Assembly (NCBI RefSeq): GCF_036850765.1
Contig: NC_089493.1
Coordinates: 190,233,140 to 190,297,139 of the forward strand
Direction: 5' to 3'
Length of the DNA stretch: 64,000 nucleotides
From: Saccopteryx bilineata
Taxonomy: Eukaryota; Chordata; Mammalia; Chiroptera; Emballonuridae
This document shows positions 45,264-57,959 of this stretch, in pieces. The notes beneath the pieces are model-generated. The model saw only the letters and a program-made list of their open reading frames with translations, was not told the origin of the DNA and did no database searches. Position numbers and translations under genes: made by a program. How positions within the stretch are numbered: position 1 is the stretch's first letter; each line of letters opens with the position of its first letter.

Positions 45264-46659
45264 TACATCTCCAGGCAAGGGCCACCTTCTCTTGAAAGCT
45301 CATTCTCTCTGTGACCAGTTAGCATGTGTGCAGTACAGGAACCAACAATATAAGATGCTGTTCTAGGCTCAAAGAGGCATCCCTGAGCAGCAAGCGGACC
45401 CCAGACACCAGGCAGAGGGCCAGGAGACAGGGCACTGAGAACATGAGTCCCCCCAGAACCTACTTCCTTCCTCCCATCTGAGCCCACGCAGAACCCGCGC
45501 TCTCCCTGGGCCTGTCAGTCGGACACCACCCCCAGCCCCAGCCACCGTGCCTGCTCAGCGTTCCCGCGGATGGATATCATTCTCCAGAATGCAGTTCAGA
45601 AAATGGTATTTTTTTTTCTGCCATGATAACATTCCCATAATTAGGGGGGGGGGAGAAGCCAGGAACTGATATTTTTACAAGGTCACGCTTCATTTTTTCC
45701 GGCTAGATGCAGCCTAAGGAAAAGGGTTAGAGGTTTTCTAAGAAGCCAGTGGGAACTCTCTGGGCTGAGTGACTGGTGGGGTCTGTGCCTTGGGAGTTAG
45801 GTGAGTCTTTTGCAGAGTCTCCTTAAGTGGGAGAGGATAAAACCGGGCAGAGAAACAGACAGTTTGACATGCAGCCAGTTGGCGAAGATTTGTCAGATCA
45901 ATGAAGCCAATTCTGAGAGTTCCCCCAAGGGCTTTCTAGCATCCTGGGACACTTAGCTGAACAATCTATTAAGAATATTTTCCCAAGTCATTTGTGTTAG
46001 ATTATAGGCTATAAACTGCTTATTGTTGCCTGTCCACCATAAATATAAAGCAATCATTTTTAATGCAAGCAGCTGTTGGCCTGGCTTCTGCAAGATGCTT
46101 AGCCCAGGGACTCATGTTCTGCTGTTTTCTCCTTCATCAAGTGCATTTCTGATTGTTTTTCTGCTCCACTGCATACCACACACATGGTGGTGGTGGTGGG
46201 GTATAAATTTTCCTGGCTGAGCTTTGTTTGGACAAGGGTTTCTATAAATATCCAAAAGGAATTGAAGGTACAGAGGGACAATTTAAGTTATACGAAATCT
46301 GGCGACTCAAGCCCTGCATCACAAACTCTGTTTTCTTAAAATGACCTTGGAAGCACCAACCCATTTATTTGTACCCTCCAGTGATAAGACTTAGGAGTTT
46401 GGAGAGCCACCATGCAGGACCTGTGGTCATGGAAAGTCACAGACAACAACAGAACTGCAGTACCCAGTGGGAATAAAGACTTCACACACACACACACCCC
46501 CCACTGCTCTCCAGTCTCTTGTTGAACCCTTCAATAACTGAACCCAAACAGAAGACAGAAAGCCAAAGGAATCCACTTGGATCAGCTGCCCTACCCCCCC
46601 TCCCCCATACACCAGGAATAAAGGAGTGCAGAGAGGGGCGCAAATGGAGAATAACCAGC
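45264..46659. other. Unassigned upstream sequence
   Basis: G-run at about 45643-45651 and (CA)n at about 46486-46497; otherwise unique-looking. Confidence 0.4.
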
Positions 46660-46745
46660 ACAGAAGGTTTTTAGCCTGGAAGTAGCGTAATCTGATTTGT
46701 ATTAAAAATAGATTATTCTGACTCCCCTGCAGCAGACCCATGGCC
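46660..46745 (-). mobile_element. L2 fragment, reverse
   Basis: 'ggtttttagcctggaagtag' and 'cgtaatctgatttgtattaa' match the reversed L2 block 'aagcaggggagtgacatgatctgattt'-type in style. Confidence 0.5.
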
Positions 46746-46767
46746 AAGATTAAGAGAGGGTGGGCCT

Positions 46768-47125
46768 CGCCTGACTAGGCACTGGTGCAGTGGATAGAGT
46801 GTCAGCCTTGGATGCTGAGGAACCAGGTTTGAAACCGGAGGTCACTGGCTTGAGTGCGGGCTCATCCGGCTTGAGAGCTGGATAAGCTCAGGGATCATAT
46901 CATAGACATGACCCCAAGGTCGCTGGCTTGAAGCCCAAGGTCGCTGGCTTGAGCCCAAGGTTGCTGGCTTGACTCCAAGGTCACTGCCTCAGCTGGAGCC
47001 CCCCATCAAGGCAGGTATGAGAAAGCGATCAACGAACAACCACATGGTAGGTGCTGCAACTATTGAATCGATGCTTTTCATCTTTCTCCCTTCCTCTCTG
47101 TCTGTCCTTCTCTCCCTCTTTTAAG
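46768..47125 (+). mobile_element. tRNA-derived SINE, second lineage, older copy
   Basis: 'cgcctgactaggcactggtg', 'gcagtggatagagtgtcagc' and B-box-like 'ggtttgaaacc', then four tandem 'caaggtcgctggcttga'-type blocks and 'agaaagcgatcaacgaacaa'. Flanks show only a weak duplication. Confidence 0.88.
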
Positions 47126-47644
47126 AAAGAGAGTGGGAGAGCCTTAAAGAGGCAGCTATAGTAACTAAAGGAGCAGTGATACATGGTAGCCTAAGCCAGT
47201 GTTCTGTGAATTGATGGGGGAGAAGTGGACCAATTTAGGGATTGCTAACATAGCAGACCTTGGCCAAGACTAGAAGAAAGTCCACAGCCTTCAAATCACA
47301 GCCATCCATTGCTGTGAGATAACTAGGGCTCAGAAGAGGGTCTCCCCCCACAGTCTCCACCCTCTCTCCCACGCTGCCTCCGTCAGTAGGCTCTGCCAGG
47401 ATTAGTCCCCGCTCCTTCCCTTCTATTCTCCAGGAAAAATGCCTCCCTTCTTAAGGCCCCTAAGGGTGCCCAGAACCTTGACTCCATCTTCCTGACTGTA
47501 GTTTTCTCAACTCCATGCCCTCCTTGGCAGGGAGACCTGATCATTAGCAGCGCTGTCGAGTTTACACCTTGCGCTCACCTCAATGACTGCTGGATCAGGA
47601 TAAGCAAGGGGTTCTGGGAAAGCAAAGTGGGGCCTCTTTTTACA
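47126..47644. other. Unassigned upstream sequence
   Basis: Nothing recognised. Confidence 0.4.
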
Positions 47645-47887
47645 TTTCTAATAGCGAACAATTATCGAGTGCTTACTCTCTGTCGGACAACATTTAAATC
47701 CCAGAACCACATATGGAGGCATATAGATATATAGTACCACCCTTTTACAAAGGAGCCAGCTGAGGCTCAGACAGGTTAGACAATTTGCCCAAGGTCTACA
47801 GCTGGTAGGAGGCAAAGCCCAGACTAAAACCCAGGTCTTCCTGCCTCTAAACATCTATGGTCTTAACCATAACTCGATACCGCCTCC
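47645..47887 (-). mobile_element. MIR SINE, reverse, near full length
   Basis: 'tatcgagtgcttactctctg', 'gccagctgaggctcagacag', 'caatttgcccaaggtctaca' and the reversed tRNA head 'tcttaaccataactcgatac' are present. Confidence 0.8.
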
Positions 47888-48724
47888 CCCCTACTTGGCA
47901 CAGCACTATGGAGGCTCTCTTGGTTGGGGCATTGGGATTGGAAGGGAGAGTTGTCATGCTACAAGTAGCCCGAGATGCAAGAAAGGCCACCTGTCAATAT
48001 TCCAGGTTCAGCCTCAGCTGAGCTCTAAGCCAAGAGCTGACAATAAGTGCCACACACGGGAGTGAGCTGTGTTGGACACTCAGGCCAGTCGAGCCTTCAG
48101 ATGACTCTAGCCCCAGCCACTATCTGACTATAACTCCATGTAAGAAGGCCAAGCTAAAACCGCCTGGATGAGCTCAACTTAAGAACTGTGAGAGATATTA
48201 AGAGTTTTAATATAAGGGTAGTTTGTCATATATTCATGGACAGTCAGGACATAAGGTAAGGTCACTGACCTCATGGAAACAGTACCTGGACAAATGGATC
48301 ATGAGCATACTACACACTCCCTCCACCATGCAGCTGTCAATAAGGAGCCCCTCTCCCGGAAGCTGTCCCTCCTCGGAACAAATGGGGACCCCTCCGGTGC
48401 TCAAGCCCAGCCCCCCTCTTCGTCACGGGCTTCCTTTCCCGTGACGGGCTCAGTGTATGGGTGAGAGGCCAGCTGGGGAGGATGAGGAGCACCTCGGATC
48501 ACAGCTCCCTGCTTCGCACTCCTCCCCAGCTCTGGCCACCCAGGCTCCCCACCAGGGTGGAGTGAAGGTGCGACACAGGCTCTAGGAGCCGCAGGACGCA
48601 GACACAGACGAGGAGCAGGCACACCAGGGGTGAAGCAGAGGACAATGTGGGCTTGGCAGGAGCCCTTTGATCCCAGAAGGGGAAATAAAGAAAGCCACCC
48701 ATACGTTATCCTAGCTCAGGACTG
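47888..48724. other. Unassigned upstream sequence
   Basis: Nothing recognised. Confidence 0.4.
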
Positions 48725-48920
48725 AGGTTTCTTAACCTCAGCACTGTTGACATTGACATTTTTGGAACCGTTACTTCTTCCTTGTGGAAATTGTTCTGCG
48801 CCTTATAGAATGTTTAGTGGCACCTTTGACCTTGACACACCAGATGTCAGTAGTACTTACCCCCCCAACCCTTGTGACAACCAAAAACGTCTCCAGATAC
48901 AGCCAAAGGTTCTGGGGTGG
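48725..48920 (-). mobile_element. hAT-type MITE (family A, copy 2)
   Basis: Reverse orientation of the element at 11824-12062: 'ggtttcttaacctcagcact', 'tgttgacattgacattttt', 'atagaatgtttagtggcacc' and 'aacgtctccagatacagcca'. Confidence 0.7.
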
Positions 48921-51109
48921 CGGGAGTCGGGGGGAGGTGGAACTCCCCCTGGTAGAAACTCACTACCTGCTTCCTTCTTTCTCTGCTCTGAAGGCTCTTC
49001 CCCTGGAATGCCGAGGAAAGCCGTGACTTCTGGCCACCGCTGTCCTTCACCCTTCCAGCTGCATGGCCAGCACAGCTCGCCCTCATCCGTGTCCACCTGG
49101 CTTCCCTCCCCCTCGTCTCCCCCCAGCCAGATGGCACTGAAGCTCCCCAGAGGGCAGCTCACAGACAGGATCTGGCATCCAGGATGAGCCCGCTCCATAT
49201 CCCAGGCTATGGATGATGCAGGCCAGGCTAATGGGAGGGCTGTGGGCAGCTGTCCACAGCGTCCATCAACGGGGGCTGGTGAAATGCCACTGGGCTACAA
49301 CCAGGGTAGGGAGCCAGGGAACCAAGGTCTCCACAGGACTGCTGACCAAACTGATGAGACAGAGACTGGTTTCGCCGCCATTAACCTTCCTACTCCTGCC
49401 AGCTTATCTCTGGTGATGTTTTTGTGGCGAGTACGTGCAGTTTACACGATGTGATTAGGCCTCGCCGCTAACTTTGAGACGGGCCCTCTGAGAGTTCCCG
49501 TAACAGCCCAGCCGGCTGAAATTCTGAAACTGAAAAATTCACAATGCTGTCTGTGTTCTTTTCTGGGGGTGATTTATTAGAATGTCTACATTTAAAGAGT
49601 TTAATATGCCTCTCAAAAAAGTTGTCTAGTTCAGAAAAATCACATGTAATATGTACATGAAAAAATAAATTTTTATGGTGAACATAAAATACCTGGATTA
49701 TTTTTTCTATTCCTACTAAGTATAGAACAGACACCTAAAGAATAATCATGTAAGAAGGTCCCAGACTATTCACCTGACATGTCCACATTTCAGTCTGGTC
49801 GGGATGCACAAAGAGTGCTGAGGGAAGGTGAGCGGGCAGAAGCTCAGAGAAAATGCACTGTAAATCTTTTCTCTTTGTTCCCATTTATTTCCACATAAAA
49901 GCAGGGCAAAGTGAATCTTCAGAGTAACCTTAATGTGGAAATAAAGTAGAAACAAAACAAAAAGCAGTCTGAAATTTAAGCCGGGGAATGGGGAGGAGCC
50001 GATCATCTATTTGACTTGAGTTTGGGGGAGACTAGAAGCTACAAGAAGCATAGGTAAGAGCCTCAGATAGTTTTGGCTCCGTTAGGAGATCCAACTCCTC
50101 CTGCTCCAGTGACTACTTCCCTGATTCTTGGGCCATCCGCTCTCGCCTGCACCCCGAGCAAGAAAGTACTCCCCAGCGGGTGGGCGTGAAGAAGTCTCCC
50201 TACTGCATGTTTCCTGTGCTCAATCTCAAGGCCACCAGATTGCTGCCCCCAGCCCTGCAGGAGGCACAGGGCGAGATGGGAATTGGCATGCAAGAGCTCT
50301 ACCGAGGAAACTTCTGCCAGGGGAACAGGGCAGGGATCAGAGGAGGCTAGCAGAGCTGTCAGACCACAGTGTAGGTGTGACCTGTGAAGGGGAGAGGGAA
50401 GAACGGAGAGCTCGGTTGATGACACAGTGCTGGGAAAGTTTCGGCCAGGCTGAGGGAGAGGCCTAGAACCAACTAGTCCAGTCGGTCACAGGAATGAGCC
50501 GTCCTTAGTATCCCTCTTGTATTCAGTCACTGGCTGAGAGAGCAGCCCGTGGTAAGCAAAGCCAAAGCCTCGGAGCAGATGGCCTTGTGGATTCAGAGCA
50601 CAGCATTTGGGTCTATTGATTATAGTGGTTGTAGTATAGTAGCAGATCTGAACGGTACGTTTTCAAGGTCACCATCGCTGTGGAAGCCTCAGTGTGGTAG
50701 AAGCCCAGGTATAAATAGGAGGGAAGAGGAAGGGAGAGGGTATCAGTAGTTAAGGGAGGCCAAGGACCAATTTGACCCAGTACTGTCCAGGGCTCAACTC
50801 ACACCTCAAATGAGAGCTGGGACTGATTCTAGGCTTCTGACTCCTGAGTTACCAATGTCTACCAGGTCAGCTAGCTAGAGTGTGCTAGTTTAGAAAGCAA
50901 GCACCATTGGCCACACTTTACTTAAGAGAAAATGTAATTCAGGTTCTAAACAACCAGTTTTCAATTAGACTTTGGAGATACAGAAATGCCAGCACAGGGG
51001 ATTATCAACAAGAAAGACTTTTCGCTCTTATGATAGTGTTGCCATCACAGCAGAGAATACCTAAGAATAGAACTGCTATGTAGCTGAGAAAATGCAATGA
51101 CTTGTTTTC
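48921..51109. other. Unassigned upstream sequence
   Basis: About 2.2 kb of mostly unique-looking sequence. The 146-codon frame at 48747-49187 overlaps the hAT copy and has no domain. Confidence 0.4.
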
Positions 51110-51200
51110 AGAGATATTAATTGAGTGCCTATGTGTTGTGTTGTCAGGAATTGTCCCAGATGTTAGAACAAGAGGTAGACATATTTGGAGTTGTTTAAGA
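51110..51200 (-). mobile_element. L2 fragment, reverse
   Basis: 'ttaattgagtgcctatgtgt' and 'ttgtcaggaattgtcccaga' match the reversed L2 3' end. Confidence 0.45.
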
Positions 51201-51424
51201 AAATGTGGGTAGAAGACACAGTGAGATAGATTTAGCTTTGTAGTTATAAAGCATAGCTTAATGGTTTTCAATTATTCTGTGACACATCACCTTCCATTAG
51301 GCTTCTCAGCCTTTTGCTCATATGGCTGTTGTCTCATGGATCACACTGTATTCCAGCTAGTTGTTTTTGAATCTGTCTCCCCTGATAGTTTGCAAAATCC
51401 CCAAGGAGTGGGAACATGTGTATT

Positions 51425-51600
51425 AACTCACTGCTTATATATTTATTCAGCAGCGGTTGTTTTGAATGCTTTGTCTATACCTGCCGTTGGCATCTGGGGA
51501 GGCCAAGATAAATAAGAACAATACCTGTCCTCTAGGACTCACAGTGAATTAGGAAGAAAGATGAGGAGAAAGACAGTCCCGAACATATTGTTGAGGTATT
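51425..51600 (-). mobile_element. L2 fragment, reverse
   Basis: 'gccaagataaataagaacaa', 'acctgtcctctaggactcac' and 'agtgaattaggaagaaagat' match the reversed L2 order. Confidence 0.5.
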
Positions 51601-51724
51601 TACTGAGAAACAGGAGCATCAGGGGGGAATATGGAACTCTGCTGAGGGGGTGACAGTGAAGGAATTTGTCACAGAATTAATGACCCTTGAGCTGCATCAG
51701 GAAGGACAAATAGAAGTTACCCAG

Positions 51725-51806
51725 GGTTTTATACCTAGTTTCTAGCACAAAACAAGCCCTCAGTTCATCTCTGCAAAATGAATGAATGAATAAATAAATG
51801 AATGCG
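51725..51806 (+). mobile_element. L2 3' terminus
   Basis: 'tagtttctagcacaaaacaa' then 'aatgaatgaataaataaatg'. Confidence 0.55.
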
Positions 51807-51839
51807 TCAACATAGTGTAACTGAGAGTATTTATTTTCC

Positions 51840-52340
51840 TGTTCAGCATCTATTGCCCTTGGTTCTGTTATCAGACCTCACCCCCGGCCCCAGAAGTAGA
51901 CCCGTGATCCTGCCAGTGTTAATCAGATAATGAGCAGATCCCAGCCAGTGACTGGCTCAGGGGTGTGGACGTGCTTGAACTTCATCCTGGAAGACTCCTC
52001 TCAGGACTTGGTTGAGCAGTGTGAGGAGAGAAGCTCTCTTCCTGTTGGCCTGAGGCAGTGAGGATGTCAGCCAGGGGCACCTGGGGACTCCTCGGTTGAA
52101 AGACATCTGCTGTGAGGGTGAAGTTACATAGAGGAAGCAGGACTAAGAGGTGGAGAGAGAGAAACTGGGTCCTGACGACATTATTTTTCTCCTGATTCCA
52201 GCAATATGAAAAGGGAGTGTATTCCTTTTCTGTTCTTTGCGTGACCATTAAATTATCTATTTGGTGGGTGAGGTGGGGTTTAAGCCAGTTTAAGTTAGTT
52301 TTTCTATTACTTGTAACCAATCATGTGTTGACTAATAGAG
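51840..52340 (+). repeat. Probable ancient LTR- or DNA-type repeat
   Basis: Ends 'taagccagtttaagttagtt', 'tttctattacttgtaaccaa', a 3' end common to old mammalian repeats. Family not assigned. Confidence 0.4.
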
Positions 52341-53439
52341 ATAAATAGCTATCTAGAGTATGAGTTGCTTTGCAAAGCATTGAGTTCCCCGCTTGCAGAA
52401 TGGTTCCTGGAAAATCAAGGTAAGCCGATTAGAGAAGTTATTACTGTGTACTGGGGAACCTGAAGTTCCTCTCAGCCCGCAGACTGAAGCAGGGAGGGCT
52501 CACAGAGGAGAGAAAGGCAGGGTGGAGGGAGAGAATCTGAACCATGAGATCAACCCGACTGCCCAGCCCGCTCTCAATAAAGGTTTGACTTCTTTAGCCT
52601 AAGTATCATTTCAGAACAACTCTTTACTTTCTGCGTTGCTTTTTTTTTTTTTCTTGTGAGTGACAAAACTGACCCAAACCAGAAAAGAGCAGACACACTA
52701 AAAATGTGTTAAAAAGAACGAACAAGTGCGTGCGCAGGTTGGTTGAGAGAGAGAGACACGGCCTGATGCATGGACGCTGAGAAGGGCTTTCCCATTTCCT
52801 CTCTTCCCTAAGTGCACCATCTAAGGGAGGAATGCGATCAAAGTCCACAGTCCTTCCTGCTTCTCAGCAAACACAGGCATCCTCACCACAGTGCCCACCT
52901 TGGCAGGGACCCGAGGAGAAGGTGCCACGGGCCCTGCCCCTGGGGGTTTGAGTCCAGTGGCTGAGCAATCTGCAACACATCTGGGGCAGGAGAGCAGATG
53001 TCTAGTGGGCCAAAGCCTAGAACCAGAGAAGATGCATTTTATGAAGAAGAACTACAAATAAATGGCCAATACCAGAAGACAAGAGTGTCTCCTGACTGTT
53101 TAGAAACCACTGGGCTCTGGTTTTATTTATAAAGATGACATGTTCCACAGAACCAGTTTTCCCCGTTACCAGAGACCAAAGCACCAACATATTCCAGGCA
53201 CATGTGGAAGGGAATTGGGATGTGGGTTCAGGGCTCCAACCTCTTTAATGAATTCATTCTGGCTCTGAGGACACATGCCGAGTGTTTGTGTATCTGCTCC
53301 TCTCAATAACTAGGGCAGACAGAGATGCATCGCCTTCCTCTCTATTTCTAGGCTTTCTCGCTGCCCTATCAGTTTCATCTTTCTCCTTTTTTTTGCTTGC
53401 CCGACTCCCTCACCTTTTCATTCCCTCTTAGCAGAAAGA
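52341..53439. other. Unassigned upstream sequence
   Basis: Poly-T at about 52639-52651; nothing else. Confidence 0.4.
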
Positions 53440-53600
53440 ACACTCCCACTAAGTGAAGAAGAGGCATGGATTCTGGTTCAGGCTTTGACAGTAACAGGAT
53501 ATCCAACAGTAGGCACCTCATTCGATCTCTCTGGACTCCAGTTTCCTCATCTATTAAATGGGTTCAGATGAGTGTTTACCCCATTCATATTCCCCCAAAT
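53440..53600 (+). mobile_element. MIR SINE fragment
   Basis: 'gcatggattctggttcaggc', 'tcattcgatctctctggact' and 'cagtttcctcatctattaaa' follow MIR. Confidence 0.75.
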
Positions 53601-54285
53601 ATAAAGAACTGGGGTGCATGTACGAATATTAAAGACTCTGAGACATATTGTAGGCAAGGATCACATTTAACTTTGTTTGCCAAGCATAGCTCAAACTCAT
53701 TTGAGAACACAAAATCATTTTTAAAAAATAGCATCTAGATAAATCTCACTATTCTGATGGTATACAGGTTGAAAATGCTGCTTGGGTCCAATTCTTAGAT
53801 TGGTTTTCTAAACCTTCTTGTTGCCATCCTTCTATTTAGAGAGATTGGGAACAGATCTACGGTGTATTTTTCAGAATTCCTTGCAGCTAGGGTTCTGCAT
53901 TTTTTACTGCATTCTACCAATTAGATGTACTCATGTAGAACAGGAAAGATATTTTAACTTTTGTCCAATCCTGATGGATACAATGACCTATCAGATCTCT
54001 AAAGACTAGTGCAACTCGATGGGACTTTTATATTTTTTCTCTTGGCCATACCTTCTCTTAAGCAAATAAATTATTTAGATAATAGTGGGACTAGTTCATT
54101 TCTTCTCTTCTGAGTTTTAATAAATCCCAAAAAAGAAACCATGACAAATCAGAAAAGCATAAATGCTAACTGGGATTACCTTGCTCTGAAGTTTCCATCA
54201 TCTTTTACAGTTTATTCTGATTTAGTAGGACAAACTTCGCCTTCCCGGGCTCTTGGAGCAATTGCATTAAGAGAGAGAGAGTTGT
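53601..54285. other. Unassigned upstream sequence
   Basis: About 53790-54010 ('cagaattccttgcagctagg') resembles an unnamed old repeat. Confidence 0.35.
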
Positions 54286-54597
54286 TGCCTGACCAGTGGT
54301 GGTGCAGTGGATAGAGCATCAACCTGGGACACTGAGGACCCAGGTTTGAAACCTGGAGGCCAGCTGGAGTGTGATTTCATAGACATGACCCCTTGGTCAC
54401 TGGCTTGAGCCCAAGGTTGCTGGCTTGAGTGAGGGATCACTGGCTCAGCTGAAGCACCCTGGTCAAGGCAAGTATAAGAAGCAATCAATGAACAACTAAA
54501 GTGTTGCTACTACAAGTTGACGCTTCTCATCTCTCTCTCTTCCTCTCTCTCTTTCTCTCTCGCTAAAAATAATAATAATAATAATAATAAAAATAAA
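54286..54597 (+). mobile_element. tRNA-derived SINE, second lineage, with (AAT)n tail
   Basis: 'tgcctgaccagtggtggtgc', 'agtggatagagcatcaacct' and B-box-like 'ggtttgaaacc', then shortened internal blocks and a tail of about eight AAT units (54567-54590). Confidence 0.9.
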
Positions 54598-55138
54598 GAA
54601 TTGTTAAGAAGTTGAGACTGTCACCATGATGTCCCATGGATCCTCTGGCAGCCATGATGAGACTCAATTGAACTGAGCACATGAAGACCGTTGCCCCCGC
54701 CCCACCAGCATCCTCTGTCGTTAATTTTATAGATAGGTATAACTGTATTTCTCAATACATTCCAAGAGCATCTTAAATGCTGCTCCAGTTTAAAAAGACA
54801 GCTCTGGGAGGGCAGAGCCCCAGCTTTGGTTCCCCAGTGAGTCAGTCAGCAACCTTAGGGGAAATAGTCACCACATCCCTCAGATCCTTTAGGTCTAAAG
54901 TCAACAAAGCACCATTCTCTCTGGCTGCCAGTCCTTTATGACAAGGAAACTGCAATGCACTGAGTTCTAAAGAGTGAGCTTTTAAAGTGCTTGTCGGTTT
55001 CTACAGAGGCTGATCCTGACCTTGACTCCTTGAAGGTTAAACATTGCAAGTTAGAGTCACCAAAACATGGGATGGAAGAAACCTTTGGGTGGCTGGTTCT
55101 TTACTGAAATTGTGAAGTGGTTAAAACTTGTCTTTTTT
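54598..55138. other. Unassigned upstream sequence
   Basis: Nothing recognised. Confidence 0.4.
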
Positions 55139-55468
55139 GTCTGATCAGGCGGTGGCGCCGTGGATAGAGCGTCGGACTGGGATGTGGAGGACCCAGGTTC
55201 AAGACCCCGAGGTCGCCAGCTTGAGCGTGGGCTCCTCTGATTTGAGTAAGGGTCACCAGCTTGAGCCCAAGGTCGCTGGCTCGAGCAAGGGGTCACTCAG
55301 TCTGCTGTAGCCTTCCGGTCAAGGCACATATGAGAAATCAATCAATGAACAACTAAGGAGGCGCAAGGAAGAATTGATGTTTCTCATCTCTCTACCTTCC
55401 TGTCTGTCTGTCCCTATCTTTCCCTCTCTCTGACTCTCTCTGTCTCTTCCACAACAAACAAACAAACA
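55139..55468 (+). mobile_element. tRNA-derived SINE, second lineage, full length
   Basis: 'gtctgatcaggcggtggcgc', B box ggttcaagacc (55196-55206), 'gaccccgaggtcgccagctt', 'aaggcacatatgagaaatca' and an (AAAC)n tail. Target duplication aaaacttgtcttttt (55123-55137) and aaaacttgacttttt (from 55469), one mismatch. Confidence 0.95.
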
Positions 55469-55639
55469 AAAACTTGACTTTTTCTATGTCCAAATGAGAA
55501 AAATTCAGTTTTGTAACTTGCAGCTCCAGAAACCTTAGTATTCCTCACTCCCCTCGCCCCCTAGAATTGTGCAGTGTTTTAGCTCTGCCCTTCTCTGGGC
55601 AAAGAAAACTAGACAGCTGATTTATCCTGGGGCTGTGGT

Positions 55640-55790
55640 CTTAACCCTGGCTGCCCGTCAGCACCAGACAGCTTTGGAGAGCAGAGATGCCAGGGCCCCA
55701 CAGCTAGAAACCCAGTTCAGTTGGTCTTGGATGGGGCCCAGGGATCCTAACTAGTCCAAAGTTCCCACAGGTGGAGAACCATTGGGGCAT
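55640..55790 (+). mobile_element. MER5-like hAT MITE
   Basis: 'tggtcttaaccctggctgcc', 'gacagctttggagagcagag' and 'acaggtggagaaccattggg' follow the hAT-Charlie MITE order. Confidence 0.5.
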
Positions 55791-57361
55791 TGTTACCTGA
55801 AACGCCTCTATAGGGAGAACACTGGAAGAGGTTCCCGAGATGAACTAATCTCGTTGCACATCTACTCAGAATTTCCATAAAGCAGGTTGTGGCTGTTCAC
55901 TTTCACTTGCAAGCACCCAGGTAGCCAGGTGGGAAGTGTGGCCCTTGCCATAAATAAGGAGCTCATAAAATCCTGTGGTAATGCCAAGGTTAGTTCAGTA
56001 TGGAGCCTCTACCTAGTAGCTGGTTTCCTGGTCCAGCAATCCTGTGCCCCTTCTGCCTGCTGGCTTGATTGTGCTCGGTTATCCCACCCTGGAACCTGGT
56101 TTTCATCCGCTGCCTGCTGTCCTGTTCTTCATCTAACCTTCCAGGACTACTGACCCGACAGCGTCAAATACTGAGGAACATATGGGCTTTCTGTTCGATC
56201 TTGTTCAAGTAGTAACATCCTCACTCAGACACCTTGGGATGGTCATTCTGAACTTTTCCTTTTTGCATCAGTAAAGTACAGATGATACCGCCGCCCAATT
56301 CTATCAGTTTAGGGTTTGACACATATTAAATATTCAACAGTTGTGAGGTCGCTTTCTCCCCAAACTCATTGTTTACCTTGTACTTATTTCCACCTTTTGT
56401 TTATGACCAGTAATCCAAAAGATTTATAAAGACAGGATTTGGAGTATCAGTAGGAAGACTTTTAGGGACAGTAAGACATTCGTGTTGCAATTGAAATTAT
56501 AGACTACCGGTGGTCCCCACTAACTCTACCTTTGTTCCCTCCATAACGGGTATGACCAACGCATTCAGGACAGTGAGAGGGCAGGGGAAATGAGCTGATT
56601 CTGTGGCAGGAGTGACCTGAAGAACCCCCTGACAGTCACTTGTGGGAGGCTGAAAAATAAACCCAGACAAGACCTGGAAGGGGCAGACCACCAGATGTCT
56701 AACTAGGAAGCATAAATCCTGGCCGGAGTCTATTTCAAACCACAGAATCTGAATTTGGGAAAGAAGGCATTAAAAGCAATAAATTACCCCAAATAGCAAA
56801 TTCACGATTCAGCTGCTTCAAACTGCAACAACTTAGGCACTTACAAAGGAGAAATATTCCAGATGGAAAAGTAGAAGGATGAATTATAGAGAAGGAAGTG
56901 GCTAATATCCTGTGCAGGACTTTGAAGCAATGCAAAGAGAGTACCTTTCTTGAAGGAGCATACTGGGGAAGCTAATGTCTCTAAGAGACAAAACGGGGTA
57001 CCATTCAATCAGTGTCATCTGACCCCACTGGCCAGCGCGGGGTGCTCAGGCTCCAGTTTGATTACAAATTGCCTCTGTCTTCCAAACAATTTGGAACAAA
57101 TGGCTCAGGTAGCCTCAGGAAGAGGTTTGGAGTGACCACTGAATGCATACAGGACTTTGATTTGATGTGGCCCATCTGGCTTCATAGCTTAATTCAGGTT
57201 TCCATGGACCTAGGTATGACTTCAAATTGTTTCTGGTCCTCTTTCAACTTCTCCCTGTTTTTAGATGAGGTCATTTCGGCCCTGGAAACAAGGGGATTGA
57301 ATCTGAACAGGTGAACTGAAGGCAGTTCAAGGATCTTGGCTTCATCCTGGTCAAAGAGAAT
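55791..57361. other. Unassigned upstream sequence
   Basis: No repeat was confidently assigned. 100-codon open frames near 57000 lack domains. Confidence 0.4.
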
Positions 57362-57514
57362 TTGGGTGGCAGTGTTGGTCTTTCTAGGAAAACAGTATTT
57401 GTGCTGAGACATAAATAATAAGAAGCCAGCAATAAAAAGATATGAAAAAAGAAATGATATTCTAAGAGAAAACAATACTTAAAAAAATGCTCAGAGGTGA
57501 GAATGAACTTAGTT
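57362..57514 (-). repeat. Inverted duplication, left arm (153 bp)
   Basis: Reverse-complemented, it reads accordantly with 58116-58264: shared blocks include 'agttcattctcacctctgag', 'cttagaatatcatttctttt', 'attgctggcttcttattatt' and 'tttcctagaaagaccaacac'. I count about six substitutions and one 3-nt indel over about 150 bp (about 95% identity). Random old L2 copies would differ far more. Confidence 0.95.
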
Positions 57515-57519
57515 CCAAC

Positions 57520-57675
57520 TTCTTAAAATATAGCCCTCAGACTATGAGGTCTGACTGCATACTTCAGCATCATCAGGGGGATCACTGGAAATAAAGCACC
57601 CCAAATGTACCAGATCAGAACCTGTGTTTTAACATGATCTACAGGTGTTCCGTGTACATGTTAAGATTTGAGGGA
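57520..57675 (-). mobile_element. MER5-like hAT MITE, reverse
   Basis: 'cagcatcatcagggggatca', 'ccagatcagaacctgtgttt' and 'aacatgatctacaggtgttc' match reversed MER5. Confidence 0.65.
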
Positions 57676-57959
57676 CAATGTTCCCCCCATGAAGGTCTTT
57701 GTGTACTTCAGAAAGAACGCTGCTCATTGAGGTTGTCTAATCTTTTTAATAATACTACACCTCATGGAGTTGACAACTTCCTAATGGCATTGCCAAGGCC
57801 TTAATCTTTGGTCTTTAGCTGGATCCATAAACAAAGGTCCATCCAGTGCTCCATCTCAGCCTAAATTACTCCGTTCGATTGCTTCTCCTCCTTTTCTCAT
57901 GAATTAATCCATCCCAACTGGAGGAAAGTCGTGGTATAAAAGAAAGTAACCTAAAACCC

